This document shows positions 41,781 through 49,491 of a stretch of 64,000 nt of DNA, piece by piece. The DNA is taken from contig JAFTGL010000013.1 in the NCBI GenBank assembly GCA_017457955.1, positions 1 through 64,000 on the forward strand, written 5' to 3'. The translations under genes and the position numbers were made by a program. The notes under the pieces were generated by a model. The model made no database searches. It saw only the letters and a program-made list of their open reading frames with translations, and was not told where the DNA came from. This DNA is from Ruminococcus sp. GTDB taxonomy: Bacteria; Bacillota; Clostridia; Oscillospirales; Acutalibacteraceae. Position 1 is the stretch's first letter, and each line of letters begins with the position of its first letter.

Positions 41781-42815
41781 ATGAACATGAATATGGAATT
41801 CGAACGCAAGCTGACCATCCCGATGGAGGTCAAGAAGATGTACCCCCTCGAGGACGACCTCAGGGCGATCGTCGAGCGCCGCGCGCAGGAGATACAGGAT
41901 ATCTTCGCCGGCAAGGATGACCGTATCATTCTGGTGATCGGTCCATGCTCCGCCGACCGTGAGGACAGCGTGATCGATTACATCACCCGTCTGAGAAAGG
42001 TGCAGGACAAGGTGGAGGACAAGATCTTCATCGTCCCGCGTATCTATACCAACAAGCCTCGCACCACCGGCTCAGGCTATAAGGGCATGCTCCATCAGCC
42101 CGACCCCGAGAAAAAGCCCGATATGTTCAAGGGCATTGTCGCGATCCGCTCCATGCACATCCGCGCCTTGCGTGAGACGGGATTCTCCTGCGCCGATGAA
42201 ATGCTCTATCCAGAGAACCACCGCTATCTCGACGACATCCTCTGCTATGTCGCGATCGGCGCGCGTTCGGTAGAGAATCAGCAGCACCGCCTTGTCGCCT
42301 CGGGTCTGAACATCCCCGTCGGCATGAAGAATCCGACCGGCGGCGACCTTTCCGTCATGATGAACTCCATCACCGCGGCGCAGAAGGGTCATACCTTCAT
42401 CTACCGCGGCTGGGAGGTACAGTCCCACGGCAACCCCTATGCCCACGCCATCCTGCGCGGCTATATGAACAAGCACGGCGAAAGCCTGCCGAACTACCAC
42501 TATGAGGATATGACCCATCTGCTGAGACTCTTTGCTTCGGGCAAGTTCAATAATCCTGCCTGCATCATCGATACGAACCACTCTAATTCGGGCAAAAATC
42601 CCTTTGAGCAGGTGCGTATCGTCAAGGAGGTCATGGCTGCGCGCCGCTACAATCAGGAACTGGGACGCATGGTAAAGGGCTTCATGATCGAAAGCTACAT
42701 CGAGGACGGCAATCAGGCTGTCGACGGCGGCTGCTACGGCAAGTCTATCACCGATCCTTGTCTCGGCTGGGAAAAGACCGAGCGCCTGATCCTCGACCTC
42801 GCCGATATGGCGTAA
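41781..42815 (+). CDS. DAHP synthase (class I alpha, AroF/G/H type)
   Basis: First shikimate step: PEP plus erythrose 4-phosphate. The 344-residue enzyme has 'ILVIGPCSADRE', 'RIYTNKPRTTGSGYKGM', 'ADEMLYPENHRYLDDILCYVAIGARSVENQQHR', 'GMKNPTGGDLSVMMNSI', 'IIDTNHSNSGKNPFEQ' and 'GFMIESYIEDGNQ'. It is the long (E. coli-like) type with an N-terminal extension. Unusually it is the last gene of the operon although it acts first. It ends before a terminator. Confidence 0.95.
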   Translation: MNMNMEFERKLTIPMEVKKMYPLEDDLRAIVERRAQEIQDIFAGKDDRIILVIGPCSADREDSVIDYITRLRKVQDKVEDKIFIVPRIYTNKPRTTGSGYKGMLHQPDPEKKPDMFKGIVAIRSMHIRALRETGFSCADEMLYPENHRYLDDILCYVAIGARSVENQQHRLVASGLNIPVGMKNPTGGDLSVMMNSITAAQKGHTFIYRGWEVQSHGNPYAHAILRGYMNKHGESLPNYHYEDMTHLLRLFASGKFNNPACIIDTNHSNSGKNPFEQVRIVKEVMAARRYNQELGRMVKGFMIESYIEDGNQAVDGGCYGKSITDPCLGWEKTERLILDLADMA

Positions 42816-42831
42816 ACGTCAGATCATCCTT

Positions 42832-42859
42832 CCGCTTTGTAAAAGCAGAGCGGTTTTTT
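42832..42859 (+). terminator. Terminator of the aro operon
   Basis: CCGCTTTG (42832-42839) pairs with CAGAGCGG (42846-42853) with one G-T pair, followed by TTTTTT. Confidence 0.85.
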
Positions 42860-42891
42860 CTGCTGAATATAAAAAAGAAAGAATTTTCAGA

Positions 42892-42937
42892 AAGTTGCAT
42901 AGTTTTATGCAACTTTTTTTGTTATACGGCTATAGGT
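42892..42937 (+). promoter_or_regulatory. Hairpin-plus-box element heading the phage lysis block
   Basis: Second copy of the element at 6887-6932: hairpin AAGTTGCAT (42892-42900) with ATGCAACTT (42907-42915), T tract, then TTATACGGCTATA. It lies 14 bp before the start codon of the fibre gene. Only two bases differ from the first copy over the first 43. Same inferred role: insulation plus a shared control site. Confidence 0.7.
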
Positions 42938-42950
42938 GGAGGTGATAATC

Positions 42951-44021
42951 ATGATTACTATCCAAAACGGGAAATTCAATATCCCGGACAACGACCGTTT
43001 TGTCGGATTCGCAGGCGACGATTCGGTGAACTCCAAGCAGATCGTCCTGTTGAACCGTACCGCGGACGACTGCGACTATACGCTGTGTCTGCGCTTTGAC
43101 GACGATTCCGTGTGCACCGTTCCGCTGTCTGCCGCTGTTGACGGTGACAACACCATTCTGACATGGGAGATACACAAGGAGCAATTATACGCTTCGGGTA
43201 TCGTTACGGCTCAGCTGAAAACTGTCGACGGCGACGGCAGTATCGCGCACAGCACCAAAGACTTTTTCCTTGTCGGTTCCGCTGTGGAGCTGGACGAGGA
43301 CGGCGGCGAGAGGGAGTATGTCACACCTTCTCAGCTGCAGAATAGTATAAATCAGGCGCTGGAAACCGTTTCCGCGACTGCTCCGTATGTCGGCAGCGAC
43401 AGATACTGGTATGTCTACGATCCCGAAAAGGGCGATTACAAACGTACGGCATACCACATCAGCGGTGTGGTGGACAGCGCTGTGAGCGACAGCAGCTCAA
43501 ATCCGGTCGGCAACCGCTATATCAAGCAGTATGTCGACGCGAAAGCAGTGGACTGCAACAGCTTCGCAAGCGGTTATGCCGACTTGAAAGCAGCCGATAA
43601 GGTCAGCAGCACGCGTAAGGTGGCGGGACTGCCGCTGACGGCTGACATCGGCGCGCAGGAGTTGATGGCGGCGCTCCGTCCTCATAGCTATGTGAACAAC
43701 GTGCGACCCGGCCTGAGCTCCGGCGCCAAAGGGCAGCTGGGTATCGGCTTGGTGGGCGAGGTGTTCTTCTGTACGAATACCGATCGCTGGGTACACCTTG
43801 TCAATTATAATGATCTGTATGAGAAGATGGATCTCGTCACCGAGGTGAGCGAGTCAGAGATCGAGGACATGGAAGAGGGCAGCATCTTTTTCAGCGGCGG
43901 AGCGCTGTATGTGAAATACAATGACGAGGCTGTCGCGATCTCAAAAGCAAACGATGTGTATACCAAAGCCGAGATCGACGCGATGATCGGCAGGATAGAA
44001 GCCCTTTTGGGTGCTGTCTGA
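42951..44021 (+). CDS. Phage baseplate upper/tail fibre-like protein
   Basis: A 356-residue protein starting at ATG 42951 after GGAGGTGAT. The N-terminal ~115 residues ('ITIQNGKFNIPDNDRFVGFAGDDSVNSKQIVLLNRT', 'YTLCLRFDDDS', 'LTWEIHKEQLYASGIVTAQLKT') resemble the BppU-type baseplate-binding domain of Firmicute phages. The rest contains helical linkers ('TPSQLQNSINQALETV') and a C-terminal 'YTKAEIDAMIGRIEALLG' coiled coil typical of trimeric fibres. It is probably the host-binding part of the particle whose baseplate is encoded at 13.3-17.5 kb. Confidence 0.72.
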   Translation: MITIQNGKFNIPDNDRFVGFAGDDSVNSKQIVLLNRTADDCDYTLCLRFDDDSVCTVPLSAAVDGDNTILTWEIHKEQLYASGIVTAQLKTVDGDGSIAHSTKDFFLVGSAVELDEDGGEREYVTPSQLQNSINQALETVSATAPYVGSDRYWYVYDPEKGDYKRTAYHISGVVDSAVSDSSSNPVGNRYIKQYVDAKAVDCNSFASGYADLKAADKVSSTRKVAGLPLTADIGAQELMAALRPHSYVNNVRPGLSSGAKGQLGIGLVGEVFFCTNTDRWVHLVNYNDLYEKMDLVTEVSESEIEDMEEGSIFFSGGALYVKYNDEAVAISKANDVYTKAEIDAMIGRIEALLGAV

Positions 44022-44034
44022 GAGGGGGCTTTTG

Positions 44035-44244
44035 ATGAATAAAGAGAAAGTGATCAAGTGGTTCAAGGCGGCTCTGCTCAGAGCGCTGAGGACCTTCGCG
44101 CAGACTGCCGCCGCGACCATCGGAGTCGCGTCTCTGCTCAGCGAGGTAAGCTGGGCACAGGTGCTCTCAGCCTCGGCGCTTGCCGCGCTGCTGTCGCTGA
44201 TCATGAGCGTCGGCGGTCTGCCGGAAGTAAAGGAAGGCGATTAA
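44035..44244 (+). CDS. Phage holin (r1t-type)
   Basis: A 69-residue membrane protein starting at ATG 44035 after GAGGGGGC. 'FKAALLRALRTFAQTAAATIGVASLL' and 'SWAQVLSASALAALLSLIMSVGGLP' form two membrane segments with the Phage_r1t_holin layout. Holins make the membrane lesion that lets the endolysin reach the wall. It is directly followed by the endolysin gene with no gap. Confidence 0.85.
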   Translation: MNKEKVIKWFKAALLRALRTFAQTAAATIGVASLLSEVSWAQVLSASALAALLSLIMSVGGLPEVKEGD

Positions 44245-45180
44245 ATGGCTGTAACTGCAGATAAGATATTGAGTATCGCCCGCGCGCAGATCGGCACCAA
44301 GGCGACCAATATCAAAAAGTGCAAATACAACACTTGGTATTACGGTACGGTTGTATCGGGCAGCGGTTACGACTGGTGCGAGACCTTTGTACAGTGGGTG
44401 TTCAACGAAGCGGGCGCTTCCTCGCTTCTGTATACCAAAACCGCCAACTGCGGCTACGCGGCAAAGGCGTTTCAGGATCACGGCAGATTGAAGCTGTCGG
44501 GATTTCAGAGAGGCGACGTCGTGTTCTTTCACTGGACGAATGAACGCTCCACGCTGGTACCCGGCACCTACGTCAGCGACCATGTCGGTATTATCGAGAG
44601 CGTCAACGGCGACAATACCATCACGACCATCGAGGGCAACACCGGCTCTTCGTCCAACGGCGAGGTGCTGCGCCGCGTGCGTCCGCTCTCCGCGGTATCC
44701 TGCGCGGGTCGTCCCGCATACGGCTCTTCATCGGACGGAGACGATCTGCCCTCGGTGATCTATCGCGTGCGTTCGGGCGGCAGGTGGCTGCCCGCCGTGA
44801 CCGATCTGTCGGATTACGCAGGTATCACGGGACAGCCGATCACCGACGTCGCGGTCAGGGTGACCGAAGGCGCGGTGAAGTATCGCGTTCACGTCAAGGG
44901 CGGCAGATGGCTGCCGTATGTGACGGGATACGATACCGCAGACGATATCAACGGCTACGCGGGTGACAAAAAGCCGATCGACGCGGTGGAGATCTATTAT
45001 CAGACTCCATCCTCCGTTGTCAAAAAGCACGGCTATCTGAAAGCGAAGTACCGTGTCGCCCCTGTCGGCGGTTATTATTACAGCTGGCAGTACGACGACG
45101 AGACCTCGTCCGGACAGGACGGATACGCGGGTGTTTTCGGCAAGCCGATCGACTGGCTGCAGATCACCTTATCCGATTAA
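44245..45180 (+). CDS. CHAP-domain endolysin with C-terminal repeat module
   Basis: A 311-residue cell wall hydrolase. Residues ~1-155 are a CHAP amidase/peptidase: catalytic Cys in 'GYDWCETFVQWVFNEAG', His in 'SDHVGIIESV' and the acidic/Asn part in 'TTIEGNT'. Residues ~170-311 contain three related repeats ('YRVRSGGRWLPAVTD..DYAGITGQPITDV', 'YRVHVKGGRWLPYVTG', 'YRVAPVGGYYYSWQYD'), each ending near a 'GYAG..KPID' segment, likely wall binding. It has no signal peptide, so release depends on the holin. A terminator follows. Confidence 0.9.
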   Translation: MAVTADKILSIARAQIGTKATNIKKCKYNTWYYGTVVSGSGYDWCETFVQWVFNEAGASSLLYTKTANCGYAAKAFQDHGRLKLSGFQRGDVVFFHWTNERSTLVPGTYVSDHVGIIESVNGDNTITTIEGNTGSSSNGEVLRRVRPLSAVSCAGRPAYGSSSDGDDLPSVIYRVRSGGRWLPAVTDLSDYAGITGQPITDVAVRVTEGAVKYRVHVKGGRWLPYVTGYDTADDINGYAGDKKPIDAVEIYYQTPSSVVKKHGYLKAKYRVAPVGGYYYSWQYDDETSSGQDGYAGVFGKPIDWLQITLSD

Positions 45181-45192
45181 CTGAGTGATTTT

Positions 45193-45231
45193 TACGGCAC
45201 ATTGTGTGTTTTGCGCGATGTGCCGTATTAT
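45193..45231 (+). terminator. Terminator of the lysis block
   Basis: TACGGCACAT (45193-45202) pairs with ATGTGCCGTA (45218-45227), perfect 10-bp stem, then TTATTATTT. Confidence 0.8.
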
Positions 45232-45302
45232 TATTTGTCTATTTTTTAAGAAGGATAAGCGGCATTTTTGTAAAAAACGGGTAGATTAATTCGGGAAAGC
45301 TA

Positions 45303-45332
45303 TTGACAATCACACGGAATTAATGTTATTAT
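45303..45332 (+). promoter_or_regulatory. Promoter of the small surface protein
   Basis: TTGACA (45303-45308), 18 bp, TATTAT (45327-45332). It lies 43 bp before the start codon at 45376. Confidence 0.65.
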
Positions 45333-45375
45333 AAGTCTAACATTGAGTTAGTATATTGATTTGGAGATGATACTT

Positions 45376-45612
45376 ATGAAAAAGTTATTTTCAGTTCTTT
45401 TAGTATTCGTTTTAATGCTTTCATTTGCACTTTCTGTCAGCGCTCTGGTCAGCCCGCAGGCTACCGAGTATCCTACCGCTCCTGCGGCAACCACACCCGG
45501 CAACGGCGGCACCACTTCTCCGAAAACCGGTGACCCGATGATTTTCGCAGTCGGTTTAGGCGTACTGGCTCTCGGTGCAGGCGCGTTTGCGGTAAAGAAG
45601 ATCAAAGAATAA
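45376..45612 (+). CDS. Tiny sortase-type surface protein
   Basis: A 78-residue precursor. Signal peptide ~1-23 (ending SVSA), a Pro/Thr/Gly linker of ~25 residues, then SPKTGDP, a hydrophobic helix ('MIFAVGLGVLALGAGAFAV') and the basic tail KKIKE: the three-part signal of sortase substrates, with SPKTG in place of LPXTG. After both cleavages only about 30 residues would remain, so it may be a wall cap, a pilus-like minor part or simply a spacer. ATG 45376 follows GGAGATG. Confidence 0.78.
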   Translation: MKKLFSVLLVFVLMLSFALSVSALVSPQATEYPTAPAATTPGNGGTTSPKTGDPMIFAVGLGVLALGAGAFAVKKIKE

Positions 45613-45626
45613 TCGAATGATGATCG

Positions 45627-45655
45627 GCGGCAACCGTTTGGTTGCCGCTTTTTTT
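45627..45655 (+). terminator. Terminator of the small surface protein gene
   Basis: Perfect 9-bp stem GCGGCAACC (45627-45635) with GGTTGCCGC (45640-45648), GTTT loop, then TTTTTTT. Confidence 0.92.
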
Positions 45656-45764
45656 GCGTACGATGACTGTTGATTGTACCGAGGATAAACCGCATTGTCA
45701 TAATAGTAGTGGATTATAACATGACCTCAGCGGCGGATTTTGGTTTCTTTGTGCAAGTTGGATA

Positions 45765-45793
45765 TTGACTTTAGCGTGCTAATACGATAAAAT
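45765..45793 (+). promoter_or_regulatory. Promoter of ABC transporter operon 1
   Basis: TTGACT (45765-45770), 17 bp, TAAAAT (45788-45793). The transcript would carry the whole foldback repeat 45844-46001 in its leader. The gap 45656-45764 before it shows nothing else. Confidence 0.65.
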
Positions 45794-45843
45794 AGGTAGC
45801 GTCGTACGCTGTCTTTCTGAAAGATACGGAACGACGGCAAATA

Positions 45844-46001
45844 ATGCTAATCCTAAATAAAAAACTTTATCATCTATTGCGCTAAATTCCGCATAGCTTT
45901 GTTGGACTCCTTGACAGGCGGCAGCCTGCCTGCGTCGCCCGCCGCGCTCTGCGAAATTTATCACTAATATCTGATTAAAGCCTTTTATTTAGGATTAGTA
46001 T
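45844..46001. repeat. 158-bp foldback repeat, copy 2
   Basis: Inverted ends CTAATCCTAAATAAAA (45847-45862) and its exact complement (45983-45998), plus inner hairpin CAGGC-GGCA-GCCTG. It has the same layout and internal sequence (ATTCCGCATAGCT, TGCGAAATTT) as the copies at 18011 and 54632. It lies between the promoter and the first gene of ABC operon 1. Confidence 0.88.
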
Positions 46002-46027
46002 AAGTACATATTTTATGGAGGAAAACT

Positions 46028-46861
46028 ATGAAAAGAATTATCGCGTTAATGCTGGCGCTGCTGATGATCGGCGCTGTTATGGCTGCCTGCGGCAATGCCA
46101 ACACCGAAGAGACCGCCGCTGCTGACGACGCGGCTGCCAAGGACACCGCTGAGGCAGTTGCTGACGTAGACGCTGTTACCGCTGCCGGCAAGCTGGTTGT
46201 CGGTATCACCGACTTCGAGCCGATGGACTATCAGGATGAGAACGGCGAGTGGATCGGCTTCGACGCTGATATGGCGAAGGCTTTTGCCGAGAGCCTCGGC
46301 GTAAAGGTCGAGTTTGTTGAGATCGACTGGGACAACAAGATCCTTGAGCTCGACGGCGGCACCATCGACTGCGTATGGAACGGCATGACCCTGACCGACG
46401 AGGTCACTTCCGCTATGTCCTGCTCCGACGCTTACTGCAACAACGCTCAGGTCATCGTTGTCAACAAGGACGTTGCCGACCAGTATGCTGAGGCTGACGC
46501 CTGCAAAGAGCTCTCCTTTGCTGTTGAGAGCGGTTCCGCAGGTCAGGAACAGGCTGAGGCTTACGGCTTCAAATTCACCGAGGTCAAGGACCAGGCTACC
46601 GCGCTGATGGAAGTTGCTTCCGGCACCTGCGACGCTGCTATCATCGACTCTCTCATGGCTGCGGCTATGGTAGGCGAGGGCACCGGCTATGAGCAGCTGA
46701 CCTATACCGCTTCCCTCAACTCCGAGGAGTACGGCGTAGGCTTCCGCAAGGGCAGTGATCTGACCGCGAAGTGCAACGAGTTCTTCGCTGCTGCCAAGGC
46801 TGACGGCTCTATGGAGACCGTTGCCGAGACCTACAAGGTTCAGGCGGCTCTGATCAAATAA
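46028..46861 (+). CDS. Amino acid ABC transporter binding lipoprotein 1
   Basis: A 277-residue lipoprotein (lipobox ending MAAC, Cys21) of the SBP_bac_3 family. An acidic, Ala-rich linker (~22-50) leads to the canonical order: lobe I 'KLVVGITDFEPMDYQDENGEWIGFDADMAKAFAESLGVKVEFVEIDW' then 'IDCVWNGMTLT', and lobe II 'ADACKELSFAVESGSAGQEQAEAYGF' with 'CDAAIIDSLMAAAM'. It captures a polar amino acid outside the cell and delivers it to the permease at 47003. A 141-bp gap with a stem-loop separates it from that gene. Confidence 0.92.
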   Translation: MKRIIALMLALLMIGAVMAACGNANTEETAAADDAAAKDTAEAVADVDAVTAAGKLVVGITDFEPMDYQDENGEWIGFDADMAKAFAESLGVKVEFVEIDWDNKILELDGGTIDCVWNGMTLTDEVTSAMSCSDAYCNNAQVIVVNKDVADQYAEADACKELSFAVESGSAGQEQAEAYGFKFTEVKDQATALMEVASGTCDAAIIDSLMAAAMVGEGTGYEQLTYTASLNSEEYGVGFRKGSDLTAKCNEFFAAAKADGSMETVAETYKVQAALIK

Positions 46862-46880
46862 TTTTTCCGAATGACTATTT

Positions 46881-46916
46881 CAAAAGACAGAGGGCTTTTC
46901 GGCTCTCTGTCTTTTG
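46881..46916 (+). terminator. Stem-loop between binding protein and permease, operon 1
   Basis: CAAAAGACAGAG (46881-46892) pairs perfectly with CTCTGTCTTTTG (46905-46916). There is no long T tract after it, so it may be a partial terminator or an mRNA-protecting stem that lets the binding protein be made in excess. Confidence 0.65.
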
Positions 46917-47002
46917 GTCGGTTCAAATGATTTAGGATAACGGAATAAGTGCGAACAGCTTTCGTATTTATTCCGTTATCTTATCAAGTTGAGGTAATGT
47001 GT

Positions 47003-47692
47003 ATGAACGGTTTTTTTGAACAGTTTCCGATCGTTTTTCAAAGTCTGAATATCGGCTTTATCCAGACCTTGAAGCTGTTCGCCGTGACCCTTTTGGGCGC
47101 GATCCCGCTGGGTCTGGTGATCTCCTTCGGTTCGATGAGTAAATTCAAGCCGCTGAGCGCTGTGGTGCGCGTGCTGGTGTGGATCATCCGCGGAACGCCT
47201 TTGATGCTCCAGCTGCTGATCATCTTCTATTTCCCGGGTCTTGTTTTCGGCAAGCAGCTCTGGGGCGGCGGTGAAAGCGGCCGCTTTATCGCGTCCGCCG
47301 TCGCGTTCATCCTGAACTACGCCTGCTACTTCTCCGAGATCTACCGCGGCGGTATCCAGGGCATCCCGCACGGTCAGCAGGAGGCGGGTCAGGTGCTGGG
47401 TCTGTCCAAAAGGCAGATCTTCTTCAAGATCACCCTCTTGCAGATGATCAAGCGTATCGTACCGCCGATGTCCAACGAGATCATCACCCTCGTCAAGGAT
47501 ACCTCGCTGGCGCGTATCATCGCGCTGCAGGAGGTCATCTGGGCAGGTCAGGCGTTCATGAAGGGCAGTCAGGGTATCTCCGGCGCCATCTGGCCGCTGT
47601 TCTTCACCGGCGTTTACTATCTCGCTTTCTCCGGCATCCTCACCCTGCTGTTCGGCTGGGTCGAGAAAAAGCTGAGCTACTTTAAGGCGTAA
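47003..47692 (+). CDS. Amino acid ABC transporter permease 1
   Basis: A 229-residue HisM/GlnP-type permease with about five membrane helices. 'IGFIQTLKLFAVTLLGAIPLGLVISF' opens the family domain; 'IIRGTPLMLQLLIIFYF' and the EAA-like loop 'FSEIYRGGIQGIPHGQQEAGQVLGLSKRQIFFKI' (ATPase contact) are clear. ATG 47003 has better spacing to GAGGT than ATG 46997. The ATPase gene follows 12 bp later. A homodimer is likely since only one permease gene is present. Confidence 0.93.
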   Translation: MNGFFEQFPIVFQSLNIGFIQTLKLFAVTLLGAIPLGLVISFGSMSKFKPLSAVVRVLVWIIRGTPLMLQLLIIFYFPGLVFGKQLWGGGESGRFIASAVAFILNYACYFSEIYRGGIQGIPHGQQEAGQVLGLSKRQIFFKITLLQMIKRIVPPMSNEIITLVKDTSLARIIALQEVIWAGQAFMKGSQGISGAIWPLFFTGVYYLAFSGILTLLFGWVEKKLSYFKA

Positions 47693-47704
47693 GGAGGCGT
47701 AGAT

Positions 47705-48448
47705 ATGGCTGTTTTAGAGGTAAAGAATATCCATAAATCTTTCGGCAGGACCGAGGTCCTCAAAGGGATCGACTTCACCCTTGAAGCGGGGCAGGTGCTG
47801 ACGATCATCGGCTCCTCCGGCTCGGGCAAAACGACGCTCCTGCGCTGCCTGAATTCACTGGAATTTGCCGATAAGGGACAGATCGTTGTCGGCGGCGATA
47901 TGATTTTTGACGCCGAGTCCAACAAGAGGCTGTCTGAATCCGAGCTCAGGCAGAACCGTCTGCACTTCGGTCTGGTGTTCCAGAATTTCAACCTGTTCCC
48001 GCAGTACAGCGTGCTCGAAAACGTGACCCTCGCGCCGCGTCTGCTGAACAAGGGCACGAAGGAAGAGATCGAGAAGAACGCTTTGGAGTTGATCGACAGC
48101 GTCGGTCTGCTCGACAAAAAGGACAATTATCCCTGCGAGCTGTCGGGCGGTCAGCAGCAGCGTGTCGCGATCGCGCGCGCGCTGGCGATGAACCCGAAGA
48201 TCTTGTGCTTTGACGAGCCGACCTCCGCGCTCGATCCCGAGCTGACTGGCGAGGTGCTCAAGGTCATCCGCTCTCTTGCGGAGAAGCACATGACCATGAT
48301 CATCGTCACCCACGAGATGACCTTTGCCCACGACGTTTCGGATAAGATCATATTCATGGATAACGGCGTGATCGCCGAGGAAGGCTCTCCCGCGATCCTT
48401 GAGAACCCCGAGAGCGAAAGACTGCAGGCGTTCCTGACGTCGTTTTAA
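47705..48448 (+). CDS. Amino acid ABC transporter ATP-binding protein 1
   Basis: A 247-residue GlnQ-type ATPase. Walker A 'GSSGSGKTT', Q loop '[11 protein letters not shown]', signature '[16 protein letters not shown]', Walker B '[15 protein letters not shown]', switch His in '[21 protein letters not shown]'. All motifs are intact. It completes operon 1 (binding protein, permease, ATPase). Confidence 0.96.
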   Translation: MAVLEVKNIHKSFGRTEVLKGIDFTLEAGQVLTIIGSSGSGKTTLLRCLNSLEFADKGQIVVGGDMIFDAESNKRLSESELRQNRLHFGLVFQNFNLFPQYSVLENVTLAPRLLNKGTKEEIEKNALELIDSVGLLDKKDNYPCELSGGQQQRVAIARALAMNPKILCFDEPTSALDPELTGEVLKVIRSLAEKHMTMIIVTHEMTFAHDVSDKIIFMDNGVIAEEGSPAILENPESERLQAFLTSF

Positions 48449-48613
48449 TGCATAAAATCCTGCATAAATGCATAAAACGAAACAGCTCTGTGATGAAAAT
48501 GTCCAGATTTGACATTTGATAAAATATGTCAGTTGTTGAATCCTATGAAATTTGAATAAATATGCAGTTGCGACTTGCCTATTCCGCGCATTTGTTGTAT
48601 AGTAGTAGGCAAG
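48449..48613 (+). promoter_or_regulatory. Complex control region of ABC operon 2
   Basis: In 165 bp: three TGCATAAA units (48449, 48461, 48469), two of which form the palindrome TGCAT-AA-ATGCA. A second palindrome (TGACAT...ATGTCA) lies around 48512-48532. The promoter is TTGCCT (48575-48580), 17 bp, TATAGT (48598-48603), flanked by inverted CTTGCCT (48574-48580) and AGGCAAG (48607-48613). ARG-box-like half sites would fit an arginine-type repressor, but this is only a resemblance. Confidence 0.5.
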
Positions 48614-48651
48614 CGGTTTATAAAAGAATACTATGAAATGAGGTACATGAA

Positions 48652-49458
48652 ATGAAAAAGATTATAGCTATCATACTGGCTGTCATGATGATCGCTTCCG
48701 TCGCGATGCTCGCGGGCTGCGGCGACGCCAAAGAGGCTGACGCTACCGCGACCGTAGCAAGCGTAGACGATCTTGCCGGCGCTACCATCGGCGTACAGCT
48801 GGGTACAACAGGTGACATCTTCGCTTCCGACTATGAGGAAGAGGGTTCCACGATCGAACGCTTCAACAAGGGCGCCGACGCTGTTCTCGCTCTCTCTCAG
48901 GGTAAGGTCGACTGCGTTATTATCGACAGCGAGCCCGCAAAGGCTTTTGTTGCGTCTAACGAGGGTCTGAAGATTCTGGACGAGCCCTTCACCGAGGAAG
49001 AGTATGCGATCTGCGTTTCCAAGGATAACGCCGATCTGACCGCAAAGATCAACGAGGCTCTGGCTGAGCTGAAAGCGGACGGTACGGTTGCCAGCATCAT
49101 CAATAACTATATCGGCGACGATACCAAGGGCAAGACCCCCTATGAGTCCCCTGAGGGTATTGAGTATCCGAACGGCGAGCTGCACATGGCTACCAACGCG
49201 TTCTTTGAGCCTTACGAGTACTATGAGGGCGACACGGTCGTCGGTATCGACGCTGAGATGGCGCTGGCGATCTGCGATAAGCTTGGCTACAAGCTGGTGA
49301 TCGATGATATGGATTTCGATTCGATCATCACCGCTGTTCAGTCCGGCAAGGCTGATTTCGGTATGGCAGGCATGACCGTTACCGAGGAACGTCTGGAGTC
49401 GATCGACTTTACCGATTCTTATACCACCTCCACTCAGGTCATCATCGTGAAGGAATAA
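48652..49458 (+). CDS. Amino acid ABC transporter binding lipoprotein 2, circularly permuted
   Basis: A 268-residue lipoprotein (Cys23 after AMLAG). The SBP_bac_3 fold is present but its halves are in reverse order. Residues ~35-155 correspond to the usual second half: 'SVDDLAGATIGVQLGTTGDIF', 'KGADAVLALSQGKVDCVIIDSEPAKAFV', 'LDEPFTEEEYAICVSK' and the closing helix 'INEALAELKADGTVASIINNYIG'. After a ~20-residue linker, residues ~176-268 are the usual first half: 'ELHMATNAFFEPYEYYEG', 'VVGIDAEMALAICDKLG', 'DFDSIITAVQSGKADFGMAGMTVTEERLESIDFTDSY', 'STQVIIVKE'. Every part of the fold is there once. It is followed by its permease and ATPase, so it is probably functional. Confidence 0.9.
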   Translation: MKKIIAIILAVMMIASVAMLAGCGDAKEADATATVASVDDLAGATIGVQLGTTGDIFASDYEEEGSTIERFNKGADAVLALSQGKVDCVIIDSEPAKAFVASNEGLKILDEPFTEEEYAICVSKDNADLTAKINEALAELKADGTVASIINNYIGDDTKGKTPYESPEGIEYPNGELHMATNAFFEPYEYYEGDTVVGIDAEMALAICDKLGYKLVIDDMDFDSIITAVQSGKADFGMAGMTVTEERLESIDFTDSYTTSTQVIIVKE

Positions 49459-49491
49459 TAACGTATACATAAAGATATCTATCATTGTGTT

